Shown: piece by piece, positions 1 to 9,309 of the stretch
Position numbering within the stretch: position 1 is the first letter of the stretch
Layout of the letters: every line of letters starts with the position of its first letter
DNA from: an uncultured Bacteroidota bacterium
Lineage (GTDB): Bacteria > Bacteroidota > Bacteroidia > Chitinophagales > Chitinophagaceae
Assembly (NCBI GenBank): GCA_903905065.1
Contig: CAIVEW010000101.1
Coordinates: 1 to 64,000, forward strand
Reading direction: 5' to 3'
DNA length: 64,000 nucleotides
Notes under the pieces: model-generated
Database searches by the model: none
Seen by the model: the letters and a program-made list of their open reading frames with translations, nothing else
What the model was told of the DNA's origin: nothing
Translations under genes and position numbers: made by a program

Positions 1-486
1 ATTTATTTTTTAATCATTTTCTTGCCTATTTTTTTTCTTTACAAAACTCCCGCCATTTCTTCCAAAAACCCCAAAAAGTGGTAAAGGTGAGGGTGAAAAT
101 AACTAATCCCGTGGTGGGTGGTTGTTGAATGTGAATATTCGTAATTTTTAATGAAAATTAAAAAATGTCGAAATAGCGGCTGATTTACAGTTGTAGTAAA
201 CATTGCTATTAAATTTCTTTGTTAATTGGTTGTAAAATTGAAAACTACGGTCTAACTTGCAGTTAATTAGTAAATCATTAGCAAGTCATTTACCAATTGA
301 TAACAAAAGTGAAGTTTGATAAAAATTGTTTTTAAGGCACCAATCTAAAAAACAGAGCGTATGAGAAAATCTACTCAAATTGTTTCCGACCAACACACAG
401 CTTCTTTCGCAGAGGCATGCACGCCATCCCGTTTATCCACACGTTCATCGGTTTCATCATCTCGTTCATTTCTTAAATATACGGAC
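1..486. other. AT-rich intergenic region upstream of the giant adhesin
   Basis: No coding region is convincing here. An in-frame extension from 361 to 486 could be translated, but it is not signal-peptide-like and precedes a much better start at 487. A short AT-only hairpin lies at 145-164 (arms TTTTTAAT and ATTAAAAA, loop GAAA). No clear TAnnTTTG box with a matching -33 element was found, so the promoter of the adhesin is not located. Confidence 0.4.
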
Positions 487-3400
487 ATGAAAAAAAATCT
501 TCTTTCCGGCATAATAGCAATATTGCTGTTGATGACCGGGTACGTAGTAAAGGCCAGCAGCACCATATCGCAGGGCTTCAACAGCACTTCGATCTCTGCT
601 GGCAAGAAAATATGGTTTAGTGCGGTAGTTAATGTAAGCGGTACGCCTACATACCCACTTACCATTAATTTCACCAACCAGGTAATCTCGAGTTCGGCAT
701 TTTCACTTTCTGTGCCAAACGGAGAGTTGATACTGGATCCAACCGTAACAACGGCGACAACAGTTTTCAACGGATCGGCCTGGGTGACAACGGTAGCGCC
801 AAACGCGGCAGGCCACTATTTTATATCCGGCTATAGCGATTCGCTGACCACTAACATATCCGGCGGGCTGAACCCAGTATCCTGGACCGGTACATTCTCC
901 ACTTGTGGAGCTAATGTATCTATAAGCTGGGAATGGGCGGCGGCTGTTTATTCTTCTTTCAACAGCAACTTGAATGACCTTGGCGTAAAGCCATCTGATT
1001 GTACTTCATGTTCAGCTTATTCAAATGCGGACCATGCAGGTTCTCCGGAACATTATATGTCGCATGTGATCACCGGCGCAACGGGCAGCACCAGCGGTGG
1101 TGGTGGCATGTGCGGATCAGGATCAGGCACCAGCTATACCGGCAGCTATTCTGCATCACAGTCATTGACAATCACTGGCAGCAGCTTCTCGGCTGCCGTT
1201 TGCGCAGGCGGTACAACAACACTGAACGCTGGTGTAAGTGGCGGTACATGGAGCAGCAGCAACACATCAGTAGCTTCGGTAAATGCGAGCGGTGTTTTAT
1301 CCGGCGTTTCCGCGGGCACAGCAAGGATCACCTATGCTACCGGCAGTTGCACTACAGCCCAGACAGTTACCGTTAACGCAGCGCCAACAGCGGGCGCTTC
1401 ATCGCCTGCTTCTGTTTGCCAGGGTGCATCACTTCCATTGACCGGCACTACCAGTGGCAGCACCGGTGGCGGCACCAGCGGTGGCGGCACCTGCGGCGGT
1501 GGTAGCGGCAGCGGCAGTTCTTCAACTTTTTCATGGCAGGGGCCAGCAGGGTTTACATCTGCTTCTCAGAATCCAACACGGACAGGCATGACTACCGCTA
1601 TGGCTGGTACCTACAGCTTTACAGTAACTAGTTCAAATGGTTGCAAGACAACGGCAACAACCAATGTAGCTGTGAACTCCGCGCCATCTGCAGGAACAGT
1701 TAACGGGTCATCAATAATATGTGCGGGAACAACAACCACTTTCAACGACGCTGTGAGCGGCGGTGTATGGAGCACCAGTGCAGCAGGTGTTGCCACTGTT
1801 AACTCCGGCGGTGTTGTAACCGGTGTTAGTGCGGGTACTGCTACTATATCTTATAAAGTAACCAACAGTTGCGGTAATGCAGTAGCAACCAAGGTTATAA
1901 CCATCAGTGCTGCGCCAAATGCCGGCGTATTGAACGGCCCAGCCAGCGTATGTGTTGGTGGATCAATTACTATAGGCCATACAGGCACAGGCGGTACATT
2001 TAACTCTGGCGCAGCAGTGATTGCAACCGTTAGTTCGGGCGGTGTTGTAACCGGCGTAGCCGCTGGTACAGCAACGATATTTTATACAGTAAGCAACAGT
2101 TGCGGTACTGATATAGCTACAAAAGTTGTAACCGTGAATGCTTTACCTACAGTGTCCGGCGGGTCAACCGGTACAACTTGTGCTGGTGGAACCTTTACTT
2201 TGACCGCTACTCCAGGCGGCAGCGGCAGCGGTAGCGGCGGCAGTTGTGGTGGTGGCAGCGGATCGGGCTGCGGCGGTGGAACTGGTGGCGGCTGCGGCGG
2301 TGGCAGCGGAAGCGGCGGTAGTTGCGGTGGTGGTAGCGGAAGCGGAAGCGGCGGATGGGGCTACTGCGGCGGTGGCAGCGGATCGTCTTCCTTTACGTGG
2401 AGTGGTCCATCGGGCTTCGCCTGCGGGTCGCAGAATCCAGTACGCACCGGTGCATGCTCATCAATGAATGGCGAATATAATGTAACTTATACAGACGCAA
2501 ACGGATGCCAGGCAAATGCAACAACTACGGTAAATGTGAACCCTGTGCCAAATGCAGGGACCATCACCGGCAGTTCGACTATCTGCGTTGGCGCAACAAC
2601 GAACATGGCTGACGCAGCAGCGGGCGGAGTTTGGCACTCAAGCGCTGCAGGTATCGCATCGGTGAGCGCAGCCGGCGTAGTTACAGGTGTAGCTGCCGGT
2701 ACCGCAACTATATCTTATGTAGTTACTAATAGCTGCGGTACAGCAACCGCTACAAAAACAATAACTGTAATTGCTGCACCTGGTGCAGGCACTGTAACCG
2801 GGGCGAGCAACATCTGCGCCGGATCAGCAACAACCTTTGCCGATGCAGTAAGCGGTGGTGTATGGAGCTCAGGGACAACAAGCATAGCTGCCGTTAGCGC
2901 CTCTGGTGTTGTAAGCGGCATGGCAGTGGGCAATGCTACTATATCTTATAGAGTAACCAATAGCTGCGGTAATGCTGTGGCCACTAAGGTGATAAGCGTG
3001 GGTGCAGCGCCAAGTGTAGGTGTAATAACCGGCGGCGCAACTGCATGTGCAGGAGCAGTAATAAATATGGCGGACGCAACAAGCGGCGGTGTTTGGAGCA
3101 CAAGTGCACCAGCGATAGCAACAGTTGACGCAAGCGGAGTTGTTACCTCTGTTACTGCAGGAACTGCCACTGTATCTTATAAAGTAACAAATAGCTGCGG
3201 CAACGCTACTGCTACAAAGGTGGTAACCGTAGGCTCTTTGCCAAATGCAGGCGCAATAACCGGCAGCGGCAATATATGTGCAGGTGCAACAACGAGCCTG
3301 GTTAACGCAGCAGGCGGCGGTGTATGGAGCAGCAATGCAACAGGCATAGCTACCGTTAGCGCGGCAGGTGTTGTAACTGGTGTAGCTGCAGGTGCTGCAA

Positions 3401-6400
3401 CTATATCTTATGTTGTAACCAACAGCTGTGGTTCTGCAGTTACCAGCAGCCCGGTCATTGTTAACGCATTGCCTGATGCCGGAACAATAAGCGGCCTTAG
3501 TGCGATCTGCGGAAGTGCAACTACAACTATTAACAACACAGTATCGGGCGGCGTATGGAGCACAAGTGCAGCTGCCGTAGCTACTGTAGATGCAAGTGGG
3601 GTTGTTACAGGCGTAGGTGCCGGTTCAGCTAGCATCTCTTATACAGTTGTCAATAGTTGCGGCACAGCGGTTGCAACTACCGGAGTAACCGTTACATCAA
3701 TACCGGATGCAGGTATAATAGCCGGCACCACAACGCTGTGTGCAGGTGCAACATCAGCGCTTAACAATGCAGCAGGTGGCGGCGTATGGAGCATTGATGC
3801 ATCTGCGATCGCTACCATAGATGCGTCCGGCGTGGTGACAGGCGTATCTGCGGGTGTAGCAAATGTATCGTATACAGTAACTAACAGTTGCGGATCAGCG
3901 GTAGCAAATGGTGCGATCACTGTTAATCCGCTGCCAAACGCTGGTGCGATCACCGGTGGTACAGTGGTATGCGCGGGCGCAACAATAGCAATGAATAATA
4001 CAACAAGCGGCGGTGTATGGAGCACAAGCGATGCCACCGAGGCTACTGTCGATGCGAGTGGTGTAGTAACAGGTGTTTCGGGTGGTGCTGCTACTATATC
4101 TTATACTGTTACCAACAGTTGCGGAACTGCAACAGCAACTATCCCGGTTAATATTAATGCACTACCCGATGCCGGCACAATCACCGGCGCTACAATAGCC
4201 TGTATGGGTACACCAGTGGCCCTTGCTACTACAGTGAGCGGTGGTGTTTGGAGCGCTGATGCAACTGGTGTTGTGAATGTAGATGCAACCGGTGTTGTTA
4301 CGGGTATTTCTGCCGGTGTTGCCAATGTGTCTTACGTTGTAACAAACAGCTGCGGCTCATCTATGGCTAACAGTACAGTTACAGTGAGCGCAAGTGCCGA
4401 TGCCGGAACAATAAGCGGCGGCGCCGCGATCTGCACTGGTACTACAACAGTATTGAACAGTACAGTGAGCGGTGGAGTTTGGAGCACAGGTGCAGCAGGA
4501 ATCGCTACTATAGATGGTTCTGGTGTTGTAACCGGCATTGCAAGTGGCATAGCCACAGTGACCTACACCATCGTGAACAGTTGCGGCAATGCAAGCGCTA
4601 CCAAAGTTATCAATGTTACCGCTATACCTGATGCGGGAACTATCACCGGTACTAATGCCTGCCTGGCCACAACAAACACCCTTGCAAATGTGGCAAGCGG
4701 TGGCGTATGGAGCACAAGTGATGCAACAATAGCTTCAATTAGTGCAAGCGGTGTTGTGACTGGTGTTGCGGTTGGTAACGCGATCATAACTTATACAGTT
4801 GCCAACAGCTGCGGTACAGCGATGACTACCTTCCCAATAATAGTAAATGCCCTGCCTCCCACAGCAGGCGTGGTTACTGGTTTTGATAGTGTATGCATCG
4901 CGTTAACAGGAACTTTAGTTGACACAACAGCGGGCGGTGTATGGAGCAGCAGCGACCCGACTCATGCAACCGTGGATGCAATAACTGGTGTTGTAACCGG
5001 TGTTCTGGCTGGTAGCGCTACGATCTCCTACACAATTACCAATGGTTGCGGCTCAGTAACTGCTAGCAGGTGGATACATGTTAAGCCTCTTCCTGATCCA
5101 GGTGTGATCACAGGCCCATCGCATGTTTCTTACCAGTCAACTATAGTTTTGACAGATGTAACAGGTTACGGAACATGGAATACCGACAACTACTATACCA
5201 GCGTTTCCGGTGGCATAGTATATGGAGTAGAGCCAGGTGTAAGTACTATTACTTATTCACTGGATAATCTTTGTGGAACAGCTTATGCTACAAAAGTGAT
5301 CACCGTTGATAGCCCGGTTGTTGGACATTTGTCAGGTATTCAAGGTACTACTAATTTGGCCTGTGTTGGCGGAACAGCAGCATTCTGGACAGCCTATTCA
5401 GGTGGTGTATTTACCATAGACCCAGCAGACGCCGCCATCGCTTCTGTAACACCAACCGGCCTTGTAACCGGTCTGAGCGCTGGTACCGCGATCCTGAGCT
5501 ACAGTTACTGGGGTGCTACTACAACAACTATTATTACAGTATACCCGGCTCCAAATCCTATTGTTGGACCGGCTACATTTTGCAACACTCATTCCATAGA
5601 ATTGTCTGATGCTACCCCAGGTGGAGTTTGGTCGAGCGGTATCCCTTCTACTGCAGCGATAAGCACAACCGGGGTATTAACCGCAAACAATCCGGGAGTG
5701 GTGCCTGTTTATTATACCCTGGTGGCTCCTGCGGGCTGCAGTGTAACAATGAACATAACTGTAAACCCTCTTCCTGCCGGTATAATGGGAGCGAGCGGCG
5801 TTTGTGCAGGTTTAACAACAACATTGCATGATTCTACCGCTGGTGGCGTGTGGAGCGGCAGCAATGCTCATGCAACAGTGGATTCAGTAGGAAATGTGAC
5901 CGCTATCTCTGCAGGTGGGATCGCAGTTACCTACACAGAAAGCACAGGTTGTTCTTCACTTGATCTCATTACTATATACCCAGCGCCCGGGCCTATCACC
6001 GGCAACCTGAGTGTTTGTAACGGAGCAACTACCTTTGTAATTGATACAAGCACAGTTAAGTTGTCATGGACCAGCAGTAACCCTTCAGTTGCTTCTGTGA
6101 ACCCAGCTGGTGCTGTCGTTGGTTTGTCAGTGGGAACTACCGTGATCACTTATACAAAGACAACCGGTTGTTATACTACAGCGGTAGTTACTGTTAATCC
6201 GGTGCCAGTTGTTACGCCTATCTTAGGGTCATCTTCAGTGTCCAGTGGTACACCGGTAACTTTGTCTGATCTTACACCCGGCGGTATCTGGAGCAGCAAC
6301 AACTCTGTCATAATTAATATAGGCAGCGCTACCGGTACATTTACCCCAACGTTTCCACATACGAACGCTTCAGCTTTTTATACAGTTACCAACTCATACG

Positions 6401-6933
6401 GTTGCACAGGCCAGGTTTCAATGCTGATAACCGTAGGCGCTGCACCGCATAGCCATGGAAGCGCTACTACCAATGTAGGCGGTACTGTAAATGTAGCAGA
6501 TGAAACAGTTGGCGGAGATTGGACCTCCAGTGATAATGGTGTTGCAACAGTAGATGGTAATGGCATTGTTACAGCGCTTGCACCAGGCAGCACAACCATT
6601 ACCCACACCACAACAGGAAGTGATGGCGTTGTTACCGAAGCAGTCACACAGGTTATCGTAAGTGCCCTGCCTTTTGACGTAAGGCTTTTCCCAAGCCCTA
6701 ACAATGGTTCGTTCAGTGTAACAGGCATTGCCGGCACAGACCAGGATGTCAATGTAACTATTGAAGTTGCAAATATGCTGGGACAGGTTGTTTATACTAA
6801 TCAGTCTGTTGCGACTGCGGGTATGATCAACAACCAGGTATCGATTGGCAGCAATCTTACTACTGGTAATTACGTACTGATCGCCAGCAATGGTACTGAA
6901 AACAAGACAATCCATTTTGTGATCGAGAAATAG
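487..6933 (+). CDS. Giant secreted adhesin-like protein with about 21 Ig-like (BIG2) repeats and T9SS type A sorting domain
   Basis: Predicted surface or released protein of 2148 aa. I start it at ATG 487 because the sequence there (MKKNLLSGIIAILLLMTGYV) is a good signal peptide, whereas the 42 residues upstream are not. After a roughly 200-residue N-terminal domain comes a long array of modules of about 75 residues. Each carries GGVWS, an ATV.ASGVVTGV stretch and a TISYTVTNSCG strand, the pattern of bacterial Ig-like group 2 domains; I count about 21. Two modules of another Ig type (FSWQGPAGF, FTWSGPSGF) interrupt the array and carry Gly/Ser/Cys-rich insertions. The last 85 or so residues (LFPSPNNGSF ... 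IHFVIEK) are a T9SS type A sorting domain. Adhesion is an inference from architecture; no ligand can be named. Confidence 0.85.
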   Translation: MKKNLLSGIIAILLLMTGYVVKASSTISQGFNSTSISAGKKIWFSAVVNVSGTPTYPLTINFTNQVISSSAFSLSVPNGELILDPTVTTATTVFNGSAWVTTVAPNAAGHYFISGYSDSLTTNISGGLNPVSWTGTFSTCGANVSISWEWAAAVYSSFNSNLNDLGVKPSDCTSCSAYSNADHAGSPEHYMSHVITGATGSTSGGGGMCGSGSGTSYTGSYSASQSLTITGSSFSAAVCAGGTTTLNAGVSGGTWSSSNTSVASVNASGVLSGVSAGTARITYATGSCTTAQTVTVNAAPTAGASSPASVCQGASLPLTGTTSGSTGGGTSGGGTCGGGSGSGSSSTFSWQGPAGFTSASQNPTRTGMTTAMAGTYSFTVTSSNGCKTTATTNVAVNSAPSAGTVNGSSIICAGTTTTFNDAVSGGVWSTSAAGVATVNSGGVVTGVSAGTATISYKVTNSCGNAVATKVITISAAPNAGVLNGPASVCVGGSITIGHTGTGGTFNSGAAVIATVSSGGVVTGVAAGTATIFYTVSNSCGTDIATKVVTVNALPTVSGGSTGTTCAGGTFTLTATPGGSGSGSGGSCGGGSGSGCGGGTGGGCGGGSGSGGSCGGGSGSGSGGWGYCGGGSGSSSFTWSGPSGFACGSQNPVRTGACSSMNGEYNVTYTDANGCQANATTTVNVNPVPNAGTITGSSTICVGATTNMADAAAGGVWHSSAAGIASVSAAGVVTGVAAGTATISYVVTNSCGTATATKTITVIAAPGAGTVTGASNICAGSATTFADAVSGGVWSSGTTSIAAVSASGVVSGMAVGNATISYRVTNSCGNAVATKVISVGAAPSVGVITGGATACAGAVINMADATSGGVWSTSAPAIATVDASGVVTSVTAGTATVSYKVTNSCGNATATKVVTVGSLPNAGAITGSGNICAGATTSLVNAAGGGVWSSNATGIATVSAAGVVTGVAAGAATISYVVTNSCGSAVTSSPVIVNALPDAGTISGLSAICGSATTTINNTVSGGVWSTSAAAVATVDASGVVTGVGAGSASISYTVVNSCGTAVATTGVTVTSIPDAGIIAGTTTLCAGATSALNNAAGGGVWSIDASAIATIDASGVVTGVSAGVANVSYTVTNSCGSAVANGAITVNPLPNAGAITGGTVVCAGATIAMNNTTSGGVWSTSDATEATVDASGVVTGVSGGAATISYTVTNSCGTATATIPVNINALPDAGTITGATIACMGTPVALATTVSGGVWSADATGVVNVDATGVVTGISAGVANVSYVVTNSCGSSMANSTVTVSASADAGTISGGAAICTGTTTVLNSTVSGGVWSTGAAGIATIDGSGVVTGIASGIATVTYTIVNSCGNASATKVINVTAIPDAGTITGTNACLATTNTLANVASGGVWSTSDATIASISASGVVTGVAVGNAIITYTVANSCGTAMTTFPIIVNALPPTAGVVTGFDSVCIALTGTLVDTTAGGVWSSSDPTHATVDAITGVVTGVLAGSATISYTITNGCGSVTASRWIHVKPLPDPGVITGPSHVSYQSTIVLTDVTGYGTWNTDNYYTSVSGGIVYGVEPGVSTITYSLDNLCGTAYATKVITVDSPVVGHLSGIQGTTNLACVGGTAAFWTAYSGGVFTIDPADAAIASVTPTGLVTGLSAGTAILSYSYWGATTTTIITVYPAPNPIVGPATFCNTHSIELSDATPGGVWSSGIPSTAAISTTGVLTANNPGVVPVYYTLVAPAGCSVTMNITVNPLPAGIMGASGVCAGLTTTLHDSTAGGVWSGSNAHATVDSVGNVTAISAGGIAVTYTESTGCSSLDLITIYPAPGPITGNLSVCNGATTFVIDTSTVKLSWTSSNPSVASVNPAGAVVGLSVGTTVITYTKTTGCYTTAVVTVNPVPVVTPILGSSSVSSGTPVTLSDLTPGGIWSSNNSVIINIGSATGTFTPTFPHTNASAFYTVTNSYGCTGQVSMLITVGAAPHSHGSATTNVGGTVNVADETVGGDWTSSDNGVATVDGNGIVTALAPGSTTITHTTTGSDGVVTEAVTQVIVSALPFDVRLFPSPNNGSFSVTGIAGTDQDVNVTIEVANMLGQVVYTNQSVATAGMINNQVSIGSNLTTGNYVLIASNGTENKTIHFVIEK
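1200..6650 (+). repeat. Tandem array of ~225-231 bp Ig-module repeats
   Basis: Inside the adhesin gene about 21 coding repeats of roughly 75 codons follow each other. They are diagnosed by repeated GGVWS, SGVVTGV and TNSCG codon blocks. Units between about 2570 and 5060 are the most uniform, while the last six diverge (for example GGVFTID, YGTWNTD). The regular spacing suggests expansion by unequal recombination. Confidence 0.75.
2215..2390 (+). repeat. Gly/Ser/Cys-rich low-complexity insertion in an Ig module
   Basis: A stretch of nearly 60 codons is almost pure Gly and Ser with regularly spaced Cys (blocks such as CGGGSGSG). It sits between the strand LTATPGGS and the motif FTWSGPSGF of one module. 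Shorter versions occur at about 1080-1145 and 1450-1525. The DNA is a GGC/GGT/AGC-rich imperfect triplet array. Confidence 0.8.
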
Positions 6934-7001
6934 CCTCACCCCGGCCCTCATCCTGAAGCAAAGGTTGGGGTCGGGTGAGTAGACTGGAAATTGCAATTAA
7001 G

Positions 7002-7037
7002 AACAAGGGCTGGTGGAAACACTGGCCCTTGTTTATG
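7002..7037 (+). terminator. Rho-independent terminator-like hairpin after the adhesin gene
   Basis: A 14-bp stem with two wobble pairs (7002-7015 with 7020-7033) closes on a GAAA loop. It lies about 70 bp after the adhesin stop and is followed by a short T-containing stretch. It would separate the adhesin from the lptE operon. Confidence 0.6.
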
Positions 7038-7093
7038 TATAGATAGAACATTTGAAGTAATCGCACCCGCTATTTTTCCTATTTTTACATCTC

Positions 7094-7597
7094 ATGCGGA
7101 GCAAACTCATCTTATTGCTGGTGCTGCCTGTGCTGCTAATGGCTGCCGGTTGTCACGTGTATAGTTTTTCTGGGGCTACTATTGAGGGTAAGACCCTGAA
7201 TATACACCAACTGGAAAATAAGGCGCGCAATGTGGAGCCGAGCCTGGCTTCCACGCTTACGGATAAGCTACGAAGCCGGATATTGTCGCAAACGGGCCTT
7301 TCACCCGTTACCAGGGATGATGCGGACTATGATATGAGTGGCGACATAACTGCATATGAGGTAACGGTGACCGGGGCGACTAATGTGCAGGTGGCCTCGA
7401 AAAACAGGCTTACCATGAGTGTGAAGATCACGTTCAAGAACCGACTGAACGAAAAATCCAATTTCAGCCAGACATTTACCCGTTTTTCCGATTTTGACGC
7501 CTCACAAATACTTGACAATGTGAAGGCTGCGCTGATAGACGATATCGGAAATCAGCTTGCAGATGATATTTTTAATAAAGCTTTTGTAAATTGGTAG
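7094..7597 (+). CDS. lptE: LptE family lipoprotein (LPS assembly)
   Basis: A 167-aa outer-membrane lipoprotein. The signal peptide ends in a lipobox (LLMAAGC) with Cys20 as the predicted lipidated residue. The rest matches the Bacteroidota LptE family pattern: a GATIEG segment, then alternating strands and a helix near LASTLTDKLRSRILSQTGL. LptE plugs and assists LptD during lipopolysaccharide delivery to the cell surface. The gene is 13 bp upstream of a TPR-protein gene and then secG, a conserved order in this phylum. The sigma-54 activator gene often found just upstream in relatives is absent here and is replaced by the giant adhesin. Function comes from family membership; the motif evidence is moderate. 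Confidence 0.75.
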   Translation: MRSKLILLLVLPVLLMAAGCHVYSFSGATIEGKTLNIHQLENKARNVEPSLASTLTDKLRSRILSQTGLSPVTRDDADYDMSGDITAYEVTVTGATNVQVASKNRLTMSVKITFKNRLNEKSNFSQTFTRFSDFDASQILDNVKAALIDDIGNQLADDIFNKAFVNW

Positions 7598-7610
7598 CCG
7601 GTTACGCATA

Positions 7611-8825
7611 ATGACAGACCAATTTTCCATACAATACATATCCCGACTGCTGGATAGCCCCGCCTTGATCACTGAGGGCGACCGTAGCAGTGTGGAGTCA
7701 TTACTCCGGTCGTATCCCTACCTGGTGCCGCTACGATATATTGAAGCTGCTGAAAAGCGAACGCCACATGCGTTCTCTACGGAAATGCTGGCGAAGGCGC
7801 GGCCCTATATTGGCAACTGGATAAAATATTGCGATTTTGCGGACGCTGCAAGCCAGGCCATTGTGGTAACTGACCTAGAAAGTGAAGGTGATCGATACGA
7901 GGAACAACCCGAAACCCCGGAGGTGCAGGTGGAGCGCGAGGAAGTGCCTGGACAGGTTATTGAACCTACACCAGGTATACTGCTGACTGAGGAACCTTTT
8001 TTCGCTCCTGATCCAATTATTGAGCCGGAACCGGAGGAAATTATGGCTGATGAAATAGTCGCGGAAATACTGCATGAGCCAGTTGCGGAGCCTTCAGAAC
8101 CGATGGTAAAGGTGAGTGAAGAGTTTTTACAGTTGATAAGGGAGGAGCCGTCCGTTATTCCGGAGCCCATAGGAATAGCACCACGACCTGTTTTTGACTC
8201 CGCCGACGTTCATAACGAGGCTAGCGACGAATATGAGATCACAGAAGATGCGACGCCAACCGCTGAGCCGGTAGCCCTCCATTTGGTTACACCCCCGTTT
8301 GAAGAGCCGGCTAAGGAAACAACAAACGATAAGACGGCAGAAGCATTAATATCTCCTATATATACGCAGGACTATTTTCTGCAGCAGGGCGAGAAGATAT
8401 CAGAAGAAATTCCGGTAGAAATTGAGGACTTAAAAGAAAGCCCGGATACGGACGACGTTGATAAATCGCTGATGGTGATGATGAGTTTCTCTGAATGGCT
8501 GCTTCATTTTAAGAGCACCACCCGGAAGCACGAAGAGGAAAAGAAAGACCAGCGGGCCCTGAAAACGATGTGGCAGAAGGAAAAACTGGCAGCAGTGCTG
8601 GAGGAAGAGAACGAAGAAATACCCGAAAATGTATTTGAAATGGCTGTGAACTCTATCGCAAAAGAGGACGGCCTCGCCAGTGAATCCCTGGCGGAAATAT
8701 ATATAAAACAGGGTAAATATGACAAGGCGATGGACATGTACCGGAAATTAAGTTTGCGAAATCCTCAAAAAAACGCTTACTTTGCCCGCAAAATAGAGGA
8801 AGTTTTAAAGGAAAAGCAATCATGA
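7611..8825 (+). CDS. Conserved TPR-containing protein between lptE and secG
   Basis: A 404-aa protein without a signal peptide. The first 80 residues are helical (YISRLLDSPALITEGDRSSV). The middle, about residues 95-290, is a long acidic Pro/Glu-rich low-complexity stretch that is probably disordered. The C-terminus carries a TPR-like helix pair (SLAEIYIKQGKYDKAMDMYR). Its stop overlaps the secG start in an ATGA arrangement, so the two are translationally coupled. Position suggests a cytoplasmic partner of envelope biogenesis, but no activity can be assigned. Confidence 0.7.
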   Translation: MTDQFSIQYISRLLDSPALITEGDRSSVESLLRSYPYLVPLRYIEAAEKRTPHAFSTEMLAKARPYIGNWIKYCDFADAASQAIVVTDLESEGDRYEEQPETPEVQVEREEVPGQVIEPTPGILLTEEPFFAPDPIIEPEPEEIMADEIVAEILHEPVAEPSEPMVKVSEEFLQLIREEPSVIPEPIGIAPRPVFDSADVHNEASDEYEITEDATPTAEPVALHLVTPPFEEPAKETTNDKTAEALISPIYTQDYFLQQGEKISEEIPVEIEDLKESPDTDDVDKSLMVMMSFSEWLLHFKSTTRKHEEEKKDQRALKTMWQKEKLAAVLEEENEEIPENVFEMAVNSIAKEDGLASESLAEIYIKQGKYDKAMDMYRKLSLRNPQKNAYFARKIEEVLKEKQS

Positions 8826-9112
8826 CATCTCTCGTTGTAATACTAATATTGTTGGCCTGTGTGGCATTGGCGTTTTTTATTCTTATCCAAAACCCTAAGG
8901 GTGGTGGCCTTACCGGTAGCTTCGGGACTATGAGCTCGCAGGTAATGGGCGTAAAGCAAAGCACAGATGTAATGGAAAAAGGTACGTGGATACTCATCAG
9001 CACTGTCGCCGGGCTGTGTATCATTACCGTTGCGCTTTTCCAGAAACCTGAAGGGCCTGTTAAGAACGGAAACGCTGCCCAGCAGAATTCTGCGCCTGCC
9101 AAGAAAAAATAA
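8822..9112 (+). CDS. secG: Preprotein translocase subunit SecG
   Basis: A 96-aa protein with the SecG layout: two transmembrane helices (residues about 1-22 and 56-76) joined by a loop containing NPKGGGLTGSFG, the family's most conserved stretch. The C-terminus is short and Lys-rich. SecG associates with SecYE in the inner membrane and assists SecA-driven export. The start overlaps the preceding stop by four bases. A strong hairpin follows the gene, so it closes the lptE operon. Confidence 0.93.
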   Translation: MTSLVVILILLACVALAFFILIQNPKGGGLTGSFGTMSSQVMGVKQSTDVMEKGTWILISTVAGLCIITVALFQKPEGPVKNGNAAQQNSAPAKKK

Positions 9113-9135
9113 TAACTGATTTATAGAAGTTTTCT

Positions 9136-9172
9136 GAAAGGTCCTGCATTAGCGGGACCTTTCGTTCATTTT
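9136..9172 (+). terminator. Terminator of the lptE-TPR-secG operon
   Basis: A 9-bp perfect stem (9136-9144 GAAAGGTCC with 9155-9163 GGACCTTTC) and a 10-nt loop, followed by a T-rich stretch, 24 bp after the secG stop. Confidence 0.7.
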
Positions 9173-9207
9173 GATGGGCCGGGTAAGGTAGTCAAACAAA
9201 AAAGCCC

Positions 9208-9259
9208 TCGCAAAGTCGCAAAGGCGCGGCTTCAATGTTTTGTTTTCAAGGTCGCAAAG
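9208..9259. repeat. Three copies of the octamer TCGCAAAG
   Basis: TCGCAAAG occurs twice back to back (9208-9223) and again at 9252-9259, in the gap between convergent secG and mutS2. It resembles short intergenic repeats that drift through Bacteroidota genomes. No function is evident. Confidence 0.4.
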
Positions 9260-9309
9260 CACGAGTACATTTGTTAAGACAACTGAAAGTGTTCAAAGAA
9301 TAGCCGAGA

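Noticed and set aside
361-486. N-terminal extension of the adhesin from ATG 361
   Set aside because: The 42 residues are not signal-like, while a good signal peptide begins at ATG 487.
487-6933. Several 70-130 aa minus-strand ORFs inside the adhesin
   Set aside because: They repeat with the Ig modules and are codon-bias shadows of the real frame.
6934-6980. CCTCACCCCGGCCC with GGGGTCGGGTGAG as the main terminator of the adhesin gene
   Set aside because: The stem has a large loop and mismatches; the hairpin at 7002 is far better.
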